DNA of 64,000 nucleotides from Gnetum montanum (GCA_015680685.1 MNCI01021551.1:141051-205050), one strand, 5' to 3'. Shown: positions 1 to 12,115, counted from the first letter of the stretch. Made by a program: numbers and translations. Notes: generated from the letters alone by a model not told the origin.

Positions 1-155
1 CACAACCGCACGCCGCAACAACACACACACATACTCACATTAACTACTGAGTTTATTTGGAGGTATCTGGGCCTTGGTGTTGCCAGAGACCAGCAGGCAC
101 CTAAATCCTGTTCGAGGACACTCGTTGGCGGTCGCGTCCCAAACGGTCGCCAACA
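1..155 (+). repeat. 3' end of an LTR, cut by the window start
   Basis: These bases match 61042-61194, the end of a solo LTR, with few differences and one shared CA-rich start. The copy at 61 kb is bounded by a target duplication, so this family's LTR ends at GCCAACA/GCCAATA, which puts the end here at base 155. It is probably the end of the 5' LTR of element A, which follows on the same strand. No good primer-binding site follows at 156, so it could also be an unrelated solo LTR inserted beside element A. Confidence 0.7.
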
Positions 156-618
156 ACCACCTAATTCTAATTCTTTTTTTTAACCCTTATTTCCCAATCC
201 CATTTTCAGATTTATGTTTTGGTGATCCTTAGCTGAGTCCTAACTTTGGTAAGGTGGCTTTATTAATCATTCAATTTTAATTTTTTTTTTGAAATTTTGC
301 ATTTCACTATTTTCCATTTAAATTTTATAAATATCAAAATTTCATGCATTTATTTATTTTGGAAAAAAAAATTTTAATAGCATATTTTAGTGTTTTTTTG
401 TCAAAAAATACTATTTTCCAATATTCTTTTTTCTTTTTACTCAATTTTATAGTTTTATCTTAACATTTATATTATTTGATTCTTGTTTTATGAGTGAACC
501 CTTCCAACAAGAATCATTTACCTGTTCCCCTAACTAACAAGCTACCCATCACTTTACTTTAAGAAAACAATAAACCTCAAGTTTCCCAAGTTCAATCCCT
601 AGGAGAACTCGAACTAGG
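156..618 (+). other. Untranslated leader before element A gag
   Basis: No coding sequence is visible. The stretch is very AT-rich with long T runs. A pyrimidine-rich run followed by CAG near 175-210 resembles a 3' splice site, but no matching donor was identified. I see no convincing TGG-initiated primer-binding site directly after base 155. Confidence 0.45.
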
Positions 619-2200
619 ATGGTAGCCTATCAACCCCCGATTCCCTTGGTGAGCAATCCCTTTAACTTCACCAATTATCATGAGATCCTAAAATCACTCC
701 AAAACATAAACTTGTTCTATGATCCCACAACCCCTACTAGTGATGCCCACTAACACACACAATGTTTTGAAAATTTACTAGAGATCTACAACATTGTACA
801 AAACGACATACCATGTAGGTTATTTGTGACAACTTTTAGGAGCAATGTCACACAATGGTTTTTGATGCTCCCTAATGCCTCCATTAACTCATGGAAAGAA
901 TTCAAAAATAAGTTCCTACTTTAGTTTGACAATTTCACTAGCTTAGCCATAGCATCAAGCAATTTCACAAGCTTAAGGAAAATACCTGGAAAGAATGCCA
1001 ATGACTACAACTTAAGATTCCTCCATCAACTTACCTATGTGCCAAATGAGATGCATCCACAACCTGATGGTATTCTCAACTTCTACCTTTCTACCATTGA
1101 TCCATTTTTCACATATGTCATCAAATCTGATCCCAACATAACCAAAATACAAGGAGTAATGGCTAAAACCATCAAGTTGGAACAAATTACCCTCGTGAAT
1201 ATTGTTCAAACCAAATTTGGGATGATGAGCATTGGTAATCCTATGCAATCTAACCCTCTACCTCTATTGACTTTTCCAATGACCAATACTATATTTTAGA
1301 CTGCTTTCCCCTTTCAACTAACTCAACCTTCAAAAAATTACTTTTAAAGTTCACCATCTTCTTCATTTCTACCATCTAACACTAGTTTGAATGATGACCA
1401 ATCAAAGGCCTTAATTCAATCCATCATAAACCTGAATGGGATATCTAATCATGTTGAACCCCCAACTCAAACTCAAAATCAGATGACCCAGATATTAACT
1501 TCACTTTAAAAACTTTCAAATGAAGTAGTTGAAATAAAGAAAAACAACAACAAGGTTTTCATATAATCTGAAAATCCAAGTACATCAATCAATGATGATT
1601 ATTATTATCTCCATAATACCAACCAACATTCTAAGAAAACTTGTCTCCAATTTTTAGCACTATATGGTGACAATGCCAAAACTCAAAAAAATGGAAAAAC
1701 CCCTATTATGGTCCTTAATGTACCTCATGAAATAGAAAACAAAGAGGTTTCCTCATTGGAACAAGTTATAGTAAATGATCCCAATCCACATAACACTCAC
1801 TACTGTAGACTTTGTGACATTGTGAATACCACACAGCAACAAACTAGAAATAATCCTTATACCTATCCAAATAGAAGAGTTCCTAGTCAAAACAATACAA
1901 ACAACCAAACTGGGCCATCCTAAGTAAACACCCCACAATGACCAAATTCCACTTTTCTACCTAGAATAGCCCCACCTCAACAAAAAGCCAAAGACATACA
2001 TAAGACTTATGATTTGGTTGAGGATTTGAAAAGAGTTAAAGCCAACATTTTGATGTATGATCTCCTACACTTTAATGAAATGAAAGAGGTGATTTAGAAT
2101 ATAGTTCATACACTTGAAACTAAAAAAATAAAAATCTCCACTCCCTAAAAGGAAATTTCACTTCATAGAAAGTCCTAATACATTACCAATACAGAATGCA
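619..2200 (+). pseudogene. gag: Element A: decayed Ty3/Gypsy gag
   Basis: Gag is the structural protein that packages retrotransposon RNA into cytoplasmic particles. Translation from ATG at 619 gives a plant gag start (MVAYQPPIPLVSNPF) and then the conserved gag core near 850-930 (QWFLMLPNASINSWKEFKNK). The core matches the usual pattern of hydrophobic-W-x-L-P followed by S-W-x-x-F. A Q/N-rich tail runs to about 1930. No clear CCHC knuckle is seen, although C-x2-C occurs near 1800 (CRLC). In-frame stops occur near 750, 920, 1297 and 1921, so the gene is dead. It is followed by the protease and pol of the same element. The start is the first ATG in the frame of the gag core. Confidence 0.8.
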
Positions 2201-2800
2201 AACAATTCCATGTTAAGAAAGAAAGATCAACCTCATTTCTTAACAACTTTGATTCTTTTAGGAAATAATGTTCATAATTATTTTATGGATTCTAGAAAAA
2301 CTATTAGTTCCATGCCACTTGAGGTATGTAAGGCTTTAGAAGCACAAATTACATCACAAACAATAAATGTGATTCAACTTGATGGATCTAACATACCTGT
2401 AGTGGGGTCATTAAAAGGAGTGAAAGTGCAACATAAAAAATACCCTATATTTACATGTTACATATATATCTTAGTAGTGGATACGTCATCCACTTATGGT
2501 GTGCTCTTATCTAGGACATTTGGAGCTAAGTGTGAGCACTTCTTTATGTCAAATTTCTCAAAATGATTATTCTCTATCAAAGGAAAATCTAAATATATGA
2601 TTATACTAAGTGAACCCTTTTATAAACAAGAGGTAACAACTATCGATCAATAGAATAAATCTCTAGGAATTCAAAATACCAACCTTTTTGTTATAGTGGT
2701 TGAGCTAGGACTTGGCAAATATTTGATGAATGACAATATAGGTGAAATTCTAGGAATAAACACTTTTGCATACACGTATTCTACCCAATATTATTAAACT
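2201..2800 (+). pseudogene. Element A: retroviral-type aspartic protease
   Basis: This is the protease that matures Gag-Pol. The active-site strand reads YFMDSRKTISSM near 2280, where a D-[ST]-G-[AT] motif is expected, so the glycine has become arginine. A second block near 2500 (YGVLLSRTFGAK) fits the conserved ILGR-type segment near the C-terminus of such proteases. Element F has the same D-S-R variant and a parallel downstream block (KYMIILSEP here), so the two belong to one clade. A stop at 2564 and later frame breaks show it is not functional. Confidence 0.72.
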
Positions 2801-2984
2801 TTTAGAGTGTGGGAAAAAATGTATGAAGATACTTTGCCATACCACCAACATGATGGAAGAACTTTTCTTTTTAGAGACCCACAATCATTAGGAAATGATA
2901 AGGACATAAGTGAGATTCTAACTAATGAAATATTAGAAGATGATCCAAATTTAAATGATGATCATTGTTGCTTTGATCATAGGG

Positions 2985-3430
2985 CTGATTTTTTATATTT
3001 CACTAACTTAAACACTTGGATACTAAGAGTGGATGATGCCTCTTCCAAGAAAGGATATGGAGAAATAATAATGCTTATACCTCCTGGAAAAGCTCCTATC
3101 CTTAAAGCTATCAATTTCACACAACCTATGACTAACAACATGGTTGAATATTAAGCACTTATACATGGGATCAAACTAGCTCAATAATATGACTTATCCA
3201 AACATAAAATCTATAGTGACTCCCAACTAATAGTAAACCAAGTTAATGGAATATTTGATGATATAGATGCCATCATGAAAGCATATAAAGCTTATATTCT
3301 TGAACCTTTTAAAGAGTTTGAACATGTAACCATCAAACATATATCAAGAGAAGAAAATTATGTTCCTGATGCTTTAGCCCAAATGGCCATCACTTTGGAT
3401 TTTTTGTTTAAAAACAATGCTTAGGATTCA
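2985..3430 (+). pseudogene. Element A: extra (archaeal-type) RNase H placed between protease and RT
   Basis: RNase H removes RNA from RNA-DNA hybrids during reverse transcription. The fold can be followed in order: first Asp in WILRVDDASS, Glu in NNMVEY, third acid in IYSDSQLIVNQVNG, and the last Asp in NYVPDALAQMA. The pattern N-N-x-x-E-Y-x-A-L is that of the additional RNase H of plant Tat-related elements and differs from the RNase H that follows RT in this same element at about 4680-5110. A stop replaces the residue after EY near 3152, and another follows after the LAQ block. The position upstream of RT is noteworthy and is shared with element F. Confidence 0.72.
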
Positions 3431-3689
3431 AAAATTATTATTGAAAAGGTGAAGTCCTATTCTATCCTTGATAATGTCTTTTCTTTTCAAGTGTTTGATG
3501 ATGATGACCATGTTTGTAAATTTCTATTTTCTGAAGAAGAATTTAGTGATCAAGGAGATATATCAAAGGATGTTGTATTGTTAAACAAAATATCTATTAT
3601 TTGATGACTTACATACCAAGACCATAGACTTATCTAAGAATACTAATTGAAAAATGTTAGCTGACACTGAAACAATTCAGATTCAAAAG

Positions 3690-4620
3690 AAAGGAAGATA
3701 ATAGCTATTAAAATAGGAGTTTGTTTACATCCAAATGAAAGACAAAGCCTAGTTGAATTGCTATATGAGTTTAATGATGTTCTAAATTGGACTTATGAAG
3801 ACCTTAGAAATTTCAATCCATTAGTGATGGCACATAAAATTCCCCTTAGGCCAGAAACAAAACCATTTAGTAAAGAACTTGGACCTATAAATCCAAAGAT
3901 TGAAGCCCTCATGAAAGCAGAATTGACAGGATTCTATAGTCTAAAATTATTTACCTAGTGAGATACTCTAGTTGGATATCAAACTTAGTGCCGATTAGGA
4001 AACAAACTTGTGAATTAAGGTTATGTATTGATTTTCATAACCTTAATACTTCTTGCATTAAGGATAATTATCCACTCCCTCTTATGGAGGAGCTATTGGA
4101 AATCACGAATAATGCTCAAATGTATACCTTTTTGGATGCGTATTTAGGATATAATCAAACTTTAGTAAGTTAGAAAGACCAATATAAAATGGCTTCTACA
4201 AAAACATGAGAAACTTTTCAATTTGCTAAAATTCCCTTTGGCCTCATAAATGTTGGTTTTACCTTTCAAAGAGCTATGGACAAAAATTTTAAGGGGCTAA
4301 TCAAGAAGTGCATTTTTATTTACATAGATGACTTAACCATTTTCTCCAAAGATCGGGGTACACACCTTAGAGACCTTAGAAACATTTTTATAACATGTAG
4401 GAGATTTAGCATCACCTTGAATGCAAAGAAATCCATCTTTGGAGTCCACAGTGATAAATTTCTAGGTCACATAGTGACTAAAGAAGGGATTACAATCGAT
4501 CTCGAGTGGGTAAATGCAATCTTAGAAGTACCTTACCATTTATCCAAGATTGATCTAAAATCTTTCTTTGGGAAAATTAACTTTGTTAGATGATTTATCC
4601 CTATCTATGCTAAATTAGTT
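3690..4620 (+). pseudogene. pol: Element A: reverse transcriptase
   Basis: This domain copies element RNA into cDNA. The usual Gypsy blocks appear in order: an N-terminal linker (LNWTYEDLRNFNP, near 3785), RYSSWISNLVPIRK (3960), LRLCIDFHNLNTS (4015), DNYPLPLMEELL (4065), FLDAYLGYNQ (4130), IPFGLINVGFTFQRAM (4235), catalytic box FIYIDDLTIFSKD (4312) and FLGHIVTKEGI (4455). Both aspartates of the YIDD box are kept. A frameshift near 3955 and stops near 4170, 4207 and 4592 disable it. It is typical of Gypsy elements without a chromodomain. Confidence 0.9.
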
Positions 4621-5140
4621 AGACCATTGAATGAGATGCTTAATAAAGATAGTAATATGCACTAACTAGACGACAAACAAAATGCTTTGCTTGCTATTAT
4701 GGAAGCCATTATAGATGCCCCTATCCTAGCTTCTCCTTGGTATGAAAATGATTTTCACTTATATGCTTTTTCTAGCAATGTTACTACCACTGCTATCTTA
4801 ACTCAAGATGTAGTTGATTAGGATGAGAGACCCATAGCTTTTATGTTTGTGGCTTTAAAGAATACAGAATTAAAATACTCACCCATAGAGAAGAAATTGT
4901 ATGTTGTAATAAAAGCCTTGAAGAAATTTCACTACTACCTATTAAACACAAAGGATTTTGTCATTGTCCCTAACCTAGCTACCATTTCTTTAGCTAAATT
5001 ACAAGATCCTAGTGAAAAACACGCTAAATGGGTTATGAAGTTACAAGAATACGATATTCAATGGAAGATATCCAAGTTAGTTAGAGGGATTGGTCTTGCT
5101 AGCTAATTGCAAAAGCCTCAAATTTAGAAAGTTGTAATGC
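4621..5140 (+). pseudogene. pol: Element A: RT-linked Gypsy RNase H
   Basis: This continues directly from RT in the same frame. The blocks PILASPWYENDFHLYAFS (about 4720), RPIAFMFVALKNTELKYS (4830), EKKLYVVIKALKKFHYYL (4890) and KHAKWVMKLQEYDIQW (5018) are the standard Gypsy RNase H and connection segments. Stops occur near 4663, 4819 and 5104. Together with the domain at 2985-3430, the element therefore had two RNase H domains, one on each side of RT. Confidence 0.85.
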
Positions 5141-5254
5141 ATCGAAAGATAAAGAATCAATTCCTCTTCACATATTATCCATTGATGAGAAAAATGATAT
5201 CCCATTTGCTCCTAATCAATGGTATGATCCATGGTATGGTGATATCAAATTTTA

Positions 5255-6475
5255 TTTAACCTTATATTGTTGTCCCTACAATTTACCTAGATATAAGAGA
5301 AAGCTTTTAATATTAAAATGTTCTAAATTTGCTCTAATAAGTGGTGAAATATTTAGAAATAATTTCCAAGGGATATACCTTAAGTGCTTGAACCAAGAAC
5401 AAGCTAACAATGCTCTAAAATAGCTCCACAAGGAAGGACATATAGGATACCACTCTTTAGTTCATAAAATCATGAGGGCTGGTTATTATTGACCTACTAT
5501 GATCAATGAAACTCACAAATTTGTTAGAACTTGTGTCCAATGTCAAATATTTAATGGTAAAGACCCCAAGAGTTTAGCTCCTTTACAGCCTATAATAGAA
5601 ACTAGACCATTTTCACAATGGGCTTTAGATTTTATCAAAGTGATCAATCTTTTATCTACTACCCTATACAAATTTATCTTAACAATAACTAATTATTGCA
5701 CACATTGGTTACAAGTGAAAGAAACTAAAATTTCATCATCTTGTGAGGTTATTTGCTTCTTAGAAAATGATATAATCTCTAGGTATGGGTATCCTTATGC
5801 TTTACTAGTCGACAACGGACCCGCCTTCATCTCCATAGAGTTTACAAATTGGACTAGAGATCATAATGTCAGTATTAAGGTGGTAACCGAATATTATCCT
5901 CAAGGTAATGGTTTGGCTGAATCCAAACAAATTATATTAGATGGAATTAAGAAAATAATAGCCCAAAACCCATGAGCTTATCATGAACAACTAAAATGGA
6001 TAGTTTGGGTAGATAGGGTTCGTTATAAAAAATTGATCAAGACTATACCATATGATTTAGTGTATGAACAAGAACCAAAATTGCCAATAGATTTGTAGAT
6101 TCCTGCATATCAGTTCTTCTTAGACTACTTACCAACTAACAAGCATCTAATATCACCTACATATGACATTTGGAATCTAGAGCTTAAAAGGGTCAAAACA
6201 ATTGAAAATATATGTAGTCATTAACAAATTATCAAAAAATGGTTTGATAAGAAATATGTAGCTAATATATTTCAACTAGGTGACCTGGTCCATAAGAGAG
6301 ATAGAGCACCTAGTTAGACTAGCCCTAAAAATAAGTTTTTCCCTATGTGCTTAGGTCCATTTCAAATTACAGACATCATTGGCTCCAATGTGTACAAAAT
6401 TGTTGATTTGCAGGGACATAAGTTAATGCATTTCATGTGAAGAATTTCTACTCAAGTGCCCACGTGGACATCTAG
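5255..6475 (+). pseudogene. pol: Element A: integrase and C-terminal tail
   Basis: Integrase inserts the cDNA into the chromosome. The zinc-binding part is visible as LHKEGHIGYHSLVHKI, GYY-stop-PTM (a lost Trp) and TCVQCQIFNGK (5420-5560). The catalytic D, D and E are in WALDFIKV (5620), LLVDNGPAF (5800) and GNGLAESKQ (5910). A C-terminal block near 6340 (FPMCLGPFQITDIIGSNVYK) and, after a one-base frameshift, AFHVKNFYSSAHVDI ending at TAG 6473-6475 give the natural pol terminus. No chromodomain is seen. Stops occur near 5420, 5490, 5972, 6097 and 6220. Confidence 0.9.
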
Positions 6476-7785
6476 TAGATTCTTAGTCACATGTTTTCTT
6501 TCCTTTTGTCATGCATTTCATTTGTATATAGTTGTATTTGCATGTTTTCTTTGCATTTCCATTGTCTCTTTCTTAGCATATTGGCTTCATCTGATTTGTG
6601 CTTTCATATGATTTTAATAATCATTATGATCATTTGGTTACTAGGCATTGGGTCATCATAACACCATTGGAAAATAATGCAAGAATAATGCTTTATATGA
6701 TATATCCTAGTATATTATATATTTTAATAATGTTGCAATTCTTCCTAGTCTTTTTAAGGTTTTAGTTTTATTAGTTATGTTAGATTATGGAGGATGGGAT
6801 TTATGCTAACTTATCATGTAATAATCATGATCATGTGAGTGTAGAATATGTGATGTTGGAGAATGGATAGCCATAATCATTAGGTGACCTTGGAAAATTT
6901 CATCTTCCCTCTCATAAGTCCTAGCCCTTAAGTGTGATGATCCATGGCTACCTTGTGATCAATAGGGTGAATCATGTACACTTGCAAACCTTTAGCCACC
7001 TAGGAGACCTACTATGATGCCATTAGATTATAATTAAAGGCACACACATAAGGGTTTAACTACACAATGGGCAAAGTTTCAAAAGGACCATGTTCTTTGA
7101 TAGTGTAGCTAATCAACCAAACTCATGTTAGATTTCCTACCTTAAGAATAAAGTACACCATGAGCAAAGTTCCTTTATTAAAAAAAAGGAATGAGGGCCA
7201 TGTTCATTAGTAGTGTAATAAGTTCTTGAGTGTGATGGGGTTTGGTAGCAATCCTTACCCTAATCTCCATGTCTCCTTTTGAACCTATTTCCCAAAAATT
7301 CAAAAAAAAAATCAAATAATCCCTTTTATCCATTTTTTTTCTAAATGTCAAAAAGAAAAGAGTCATAAGGAAAAATCCAAAAGTTGTGCCTAGCCACTAT
7401 CTAACATAAGTTTGTCCTCCTCATTAAGTTTGGCATAAGTCTCATGCTTAAATTAGTTCACATACTTTTGAAAATATTGGGAATGAGATCTTAGTTATAC
7501 ACTTTCATTATATATATATTTATCTATGTAGTTAAACTTATGATTTATAAAGAGTATATATTTTGAGCTTGATTAAATAAGATGGTGTGGTAAGGGTGGC
7601 CCACATTTAGTTCTCACTTGATTATATGGTTTTCTTAAATCATGTTTAGATTAGTGTAGTTTATTTCTAATTTTTTCTTTTGTAATCTTTTCAATCATCT
7701 ATCTATTGCATCTCCTTTTTTCTTTAAATTTCTATGGTTTTGTTAATCCTTGCACTTACATACAATTTTTGTTTTGGGAGCTAAG
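6476..7785 (+). other. 3' non-coding region of element A
   Basis: No gene or recognisable domain follows the pol stop. The stretch is AT-rich, with short open frames only by chance. A G-rich run directly before TGTTGATGTC at 7786 could be a polypurine tract and LTR start, but no second LTR copy exists in the window to confirm it. Confidence 0.4.
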
Positions 7786-10051
7786 TGTTGATGTCAACCT
7801 CACCCATGCTAAGCATGTGGGCATAATTTACTAGTCTAAGCCTCTAGGTAGGGTTTCTCGATTTGAATAAGGGTGCTTTCAATGAGAGGTATCATGAAAC
7901 CTTTAAATTAGTATAAAAGTGTTTCAAAGAATACAATGCAAACTATGGATAGGATAATATGACAATATCTCTAAATTTTATGCTTTCAAGCTAAAAAAGT
8001 AAATCATTAAACAAAAATAATTTTCTTAAATTCTATTTATGGATCTAGATTCCAAGTTTCTAAGAAAAGTGAGCTAATGATGCAATGAACTAATTTTCAT
8101 GTTTATAGGATCAAGTTAGTCATACTGCTCACCTAAAATTTGTAGAATTTATTACTAGGCTATCATTTATGGATTTAGTTCTTACCTACACTAAGCATTA
8201 ACTAAGCTAAAAGCATCATCAGTCCCACAAAAGGAATGTAATGATTTTATTTTTTTGATTCTCTTTAGGAGGCTGCTATTGCTGCTAGGTTGTTTCTTCA
8301 AAAGCTAGCTTCTCGATGATTTTCACTAGAATGTGTTTAGTTACACAATGGATTCTCTTTCTTTCTGTAACCTAGAATTCTAAAAGAGAGGGTCCAATCA
8401 AAGAAGAATTAATGAATACCTAGAAATAAGAAAGGATTTGAATAAAACACAGTTGATGAACTCCAACATGGTTGGAGGAGTCAAGTACTTAGTTGTAGGT
8501 TGTACATAGGTAGTGTCTAGAACAAAGATGTCACCGTGGTGGTGGGAGTTATGTGGTGGCACTAGGCATTATGGCATTTTGTGAAGAACATGGTGAACAT
8601 AGTGGTGGTCACATTAGACGTGGGGATGTAAGTGTAACTGACATGAGGGTAGAGGGCATGGTGAATGTGGTGAATGTGGTTTCATAATGGCTTGGGGGGT
8701 GGAGAACATGGAGTGGTGGCATTCATTGATGGTAGCATGGTGTGGCAAATTTTGAGGTTGAAACACTTTGTAGCTTCATGAGGGTAGAATGACACATTCA
8801 GTCCCATGAATATCTATGTCAAATGCAACCTTAATGGGGAGTACATCTTGGCATAGTAACTCCATATAGAGGGATCCATCTTGCTCCTTCTAAGAAGAAG
8901 GGATCTAAGGTTCCTTCCAATACATCACTAAGAATATTCATGTATACTTCCTTGCTGTACTTATTTCACCTCTACATCTATGAGTAGTAATTCCATCAGA
9001 ATGTTATTGGATCTAGGAAATATTATGAAAAGTGGTTTTCTTAGTATGCCTTCCATTCTCCACCTCCCTAGATCATTTACCAAACTCTCCTTAGTCTAGT
9101 AGGGTGCTTTAAAAGGATTGATCAGCCTCTCCTCTCTCTAATAGGACACATGGTGGTTGCAATCATGATTGCAGTCAGATATCCTAGCCTCCTCTCTCCC
9201 ATAGGAACATTGTAGCAACATTGTAAGCATCAAAAGTAGCAAGGCATGTGAGGTTCTATTTTTCATCCCTCCAATGATGATCAAGAAGTGCATGACTCAC
9301 GGTAGCTAGCAGGAAATGCAAACAACATGTGGTGTGATGACGATGCATGTGGTAGGCTCTTACATGGTTGACATTAGCAACTATAGTAGGTGGTCTCTCT
9401 CCCACTAGTAGCAAAAATCAAAGAATCCATGGGCCCCTCTCTGTATGGATCCCTCCAAATGCATAGAATGTCAAGTCAATGACAACACTACCTTGCTAGG
9501 TGATGATGGCAACAATAGTGACAGTGTAATGAGCTGTAGCTAATGCTACACCACGGCAGATAGTGGTACAACCTAAAGTGGCAAGTGCATCCAACCCATG
9601 TGTGCATGCTATTGTAGGAAGGGATGGCATCACATTCTTGTAGTAGGAACTATCTCTCTCCCCCTCTCCCAGAGCAATAGGATGTGTGGTGGATGGAATG
9701 GTGGCAACCTCTCTCTTCCTTAGGCAGTACATTGCTAACATGCATCAACAATGTAGGATCTCTCACTTCTTCCTTGTGTGCAAGTGGTAGTTAGTGCAAT
9801 GATGGTAGTTGCTTCAAATAGCACCCAACACAGACTGGTGGTAGTAGCAAGAGACTAAGGAAAATTTTAAATTTACTGTATGTTTATTTACTCTAGAAAT
9901 TTAAGTTACTCAAAGTTCCTTAATTTTCCAATTTAATTTATTTTTTCTGGAACATCACATGACCCTCTCCAACTAAGACTATTCCCAAGTTTCCATACCC
10001 ATATGGGAGGCACCCTAGGCAATAGTCTTCTCACATGAATGTTTTTTTGGG
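7786..10051. other. Unassigned region, possibly LTR-derived, with a GC-richer part
   Basis: No protein domain is recognised. 8450-9840 is less AT-rich than its surroundings and repeats loosely similar words: CTCTCTCCC, a GTGGTGG run, and GTAGCAAC or GTGGCAAC. It resembles a decayed minisatellite. It may contain the 3' LTR of element A starting at 7786, but the end of that LTR does not match bases 1-155, so this stays open. Confidence 0.3.
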
Positions 10052-11019
10052 TGTTGATGCGTCCAAAATTTACACGTCAACAAATTCCTATTTGGTCAAG
10101 TCACTTAGTATATATAGTCCCTATAGTATGTTTCTTGAAACAAATAAAATTTCACCAAAATGCTTTAGCACAATTCTACAAAAATCTACTCCTAATTTTC
10201 CCTACAGAGAAATATCCACAAGAAAAATAGACATAGAGAAAGATTCAATGGAATTTAAAAGAGAAAAAGAAAGAAAGGCATATTTTTGTGAAATCTCAAA
10301 TATTAAAGCAAGATAAATTGAATGTGAGAAAACACTTTGCAATAAAGCTATTCCAATTCAATCTAAGTATTACAAATTGCTTAAACCCTCTAAGCTCAAT
10401 AAGTAATTTTGTAAAAAACACTCTTATTAAACTACCAGAATGTTTTGTAAATGTCAAAGTACAAGCTTTTATTTAGCTAGTTAATAGTTGTCAAGAACTG
10501 CAAGCAATAGAGCTATTAGAAAAATTTAACATTTTCAACATTGAAATATCAAGGTAATAAACTTTTAAAAAAATGAAGCTATTTCAAGTTAACTCAAAGT
10601 ATCAAATATTTTCTTGGCCCTCTAGACTCAAATAGGAAATTTCATTAAGGCATCACTATTAATTGCTCAAGATTCTTTTCAAAGATAACATAAGCTCTTT
10701 TACAAAAACCAAATAGAAGCCTAGAATTGCACAAAAATAAAGCTATAAGAGCAATCAAAAAAATCCAAAAATTAAATGCCAAGCATAATATTATCTAAAA
10801 CATTATCTAACAAACTAAGAGAAAATAAGGAGAAAAGAACTCATAGGATTAAAACAAAGAAGTTGAATTGATGATACAATTAGCAAGCCATTCTTTACAA
10901 GTAATATTCAATACTTCTTCTTGATCTTTCACTAAAAAATAATGTATAGCATTCATAAAAAGAAGGATCGAATATATGTCATCTAGCCTACTCCATTAAA
11001 TGGCTAAAATGTACCAACA
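10052..11019 (-). repeat. Element F 3' LTR
   Basis: Alignable along its length with 19611-20581, for example the shared segments TATATAGTCCCTATAGTATG and GATTCAATGGAATTTAAAAG. Read on the minus strand it starts TGTTGGTACATTTTAGCC and ends GCATCAACA. An A/G-rich run at 11020-11036 (minus strand AAATAAGGGCAAGAAA) lies directly upstream of that start and is a likely polypurine tract. Short open frames inside are chance. Confidence 0.75.
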
Positions 11020-11059
11020 TTTCTTGCCCTTATTTAAAATGCTTTAAAGAATTTTATGC

Positions 11060-11705
11060 AAGCTCCATTTTAAACTAAACTATAATTGAAGCTTCTTATT
11101 GAACTTTTTACAGTGTAAAATAGTAAATATTTTTGGAAAAAAATTCCCATCAAGCTTAAGGTTTGATGATATAAAAATTTCATTCCTAAGAAATAAAAAC
11201 AAAAACTGTACAAGTTAAACCACAACATAAGCTGCTTAGTAGAAGGAAAGAGAGAGGTCAAAGTAACCCTCTTAAGAATCCTCTTGTCTTGAATTCTATC
11301 ATACTTGATTTCTATTATAATCCAAGATTTCTTCTCTTTCCTTTGTTTTATTGGTGCTCCCACTTCTTTACTCCCCATGTTATCCTTTGCAACATTATTT
11401 CCAGAAACTATCTCCTTCCATTTTTCAAATGTTGCTTTAATATCAATACTCAAAGCTTCATATTTGGCCTTGTTGTTAATGCAAGGGAAAGATAGAGGAA
11501 CTTCCTTGAACATTTATGAAGAATCATCATTTACTAGGACTACTCTAGCTTCTTCACTTTTGGAGTTACAAGAACCATCAAAGTATAATTCCCACTTGCT
11601 ATTATCTTGAGATCTCTCTTTTTCCAAGTTATAAACTTCTTGATGTGTGCAAATTTTGGATTCAAAAGATCTTGTTTCAACAACTTTATTTTCTTCATTC
11701 AAGGT
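11060..11705 (-). pseudogene. Element F: archaeal-type RNase H remnant
   Basis: The minus strand reads WELYFDGSCNSKSEEARVVL (about 11610-11550), then LSFPCINNKAKYEALSIDIK (about 11490-11430). This is the FDGS...NNEAEYEAL signature of the extra RNase H in plant Tat-related elements. The catalytic Glu of the second block is Lys here (NNKAKYEAL), so activity would be lost even without the stop near 11514. The right half of the domain is replaced by unrelated sequence leading into the LTR. The frame joins that of the protease once the duplicated 47 bases at 11669-11715 are counted once. Confidence 0.7.
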
Positions 11706-11761
11706 AATGTTTTCNATCTTGTTTCAACAACTTTATTTTCTTCATTCAAGGTAATGTTTTC
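11669..11761. other. Single-n scaffold join with 46-bp flanking duplication
   Basis: Bases 11669-11714 are repeated exactly at 11716-11761 with one n at 11715 between them. The offset is 47. Removing one copy puts the protease and RNase H of element F back in one frame. This looks like two overlapping contig ends that were not merged. Confidence 0.85.
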
Positions 11762-12115
11762 AATCATCAAAGGTTTACTATATTTGTATATTTGATTTGG
11801 TTTCCTTTTCAAAGGTAGGCACATATGGAAGTAATCTATTGATATGCAACTGGAGAAATTTTTCCTCCAACTTCTACTTAACAAAAGGCTATGTGAATCT
11901 AAGATATCTACTACTTGAATGATTACTCTACTTTTTATACAGGGTTCAAAAGTGATTTCTAATAGAAAATTGGGTAGTTGATGCACAATCTTCACTATGC
12001 TTTTCTCCACTTGAACAATCTTTTTATTCGATTTTTCAGGACTCAAACCAAGTTTTTTGCATATAGAAAATGACATGATAGTAGATGTAGCTCTAGAATC
12101 AACCAGATAGTTATG
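11700..12115 (-). pseudogene. Element F: aspartic protease
   Basis: The active-site strand reads NYLVDSRATSTIM (about 12100-12060), followed by SFSICKKLGLSPEKS and the late block HSLLLSRSW (about 11860). It parallels element A's protease (NYFMDSRKTISSM; VLLSRTF), including Arg at the Gly position of D-S-G. A tail (KPNQIYKYSKP) again follows A's KSKYMIILSEP. This supports common descent of A and F. It lies between gag (higher coordinates) and RNase H (lower coordinates) in one continuous reading direction. Confidence 0.72.

Noticed and set aside
70-92. CTTGGTGTTGCCAGAGACC as a primer-binding site
   Set aside because: Resembles the tRNA-Asp site, but the copy at 61 kb lies inside an LTR bounded by a perfect TSD, so this is LTR sequence.
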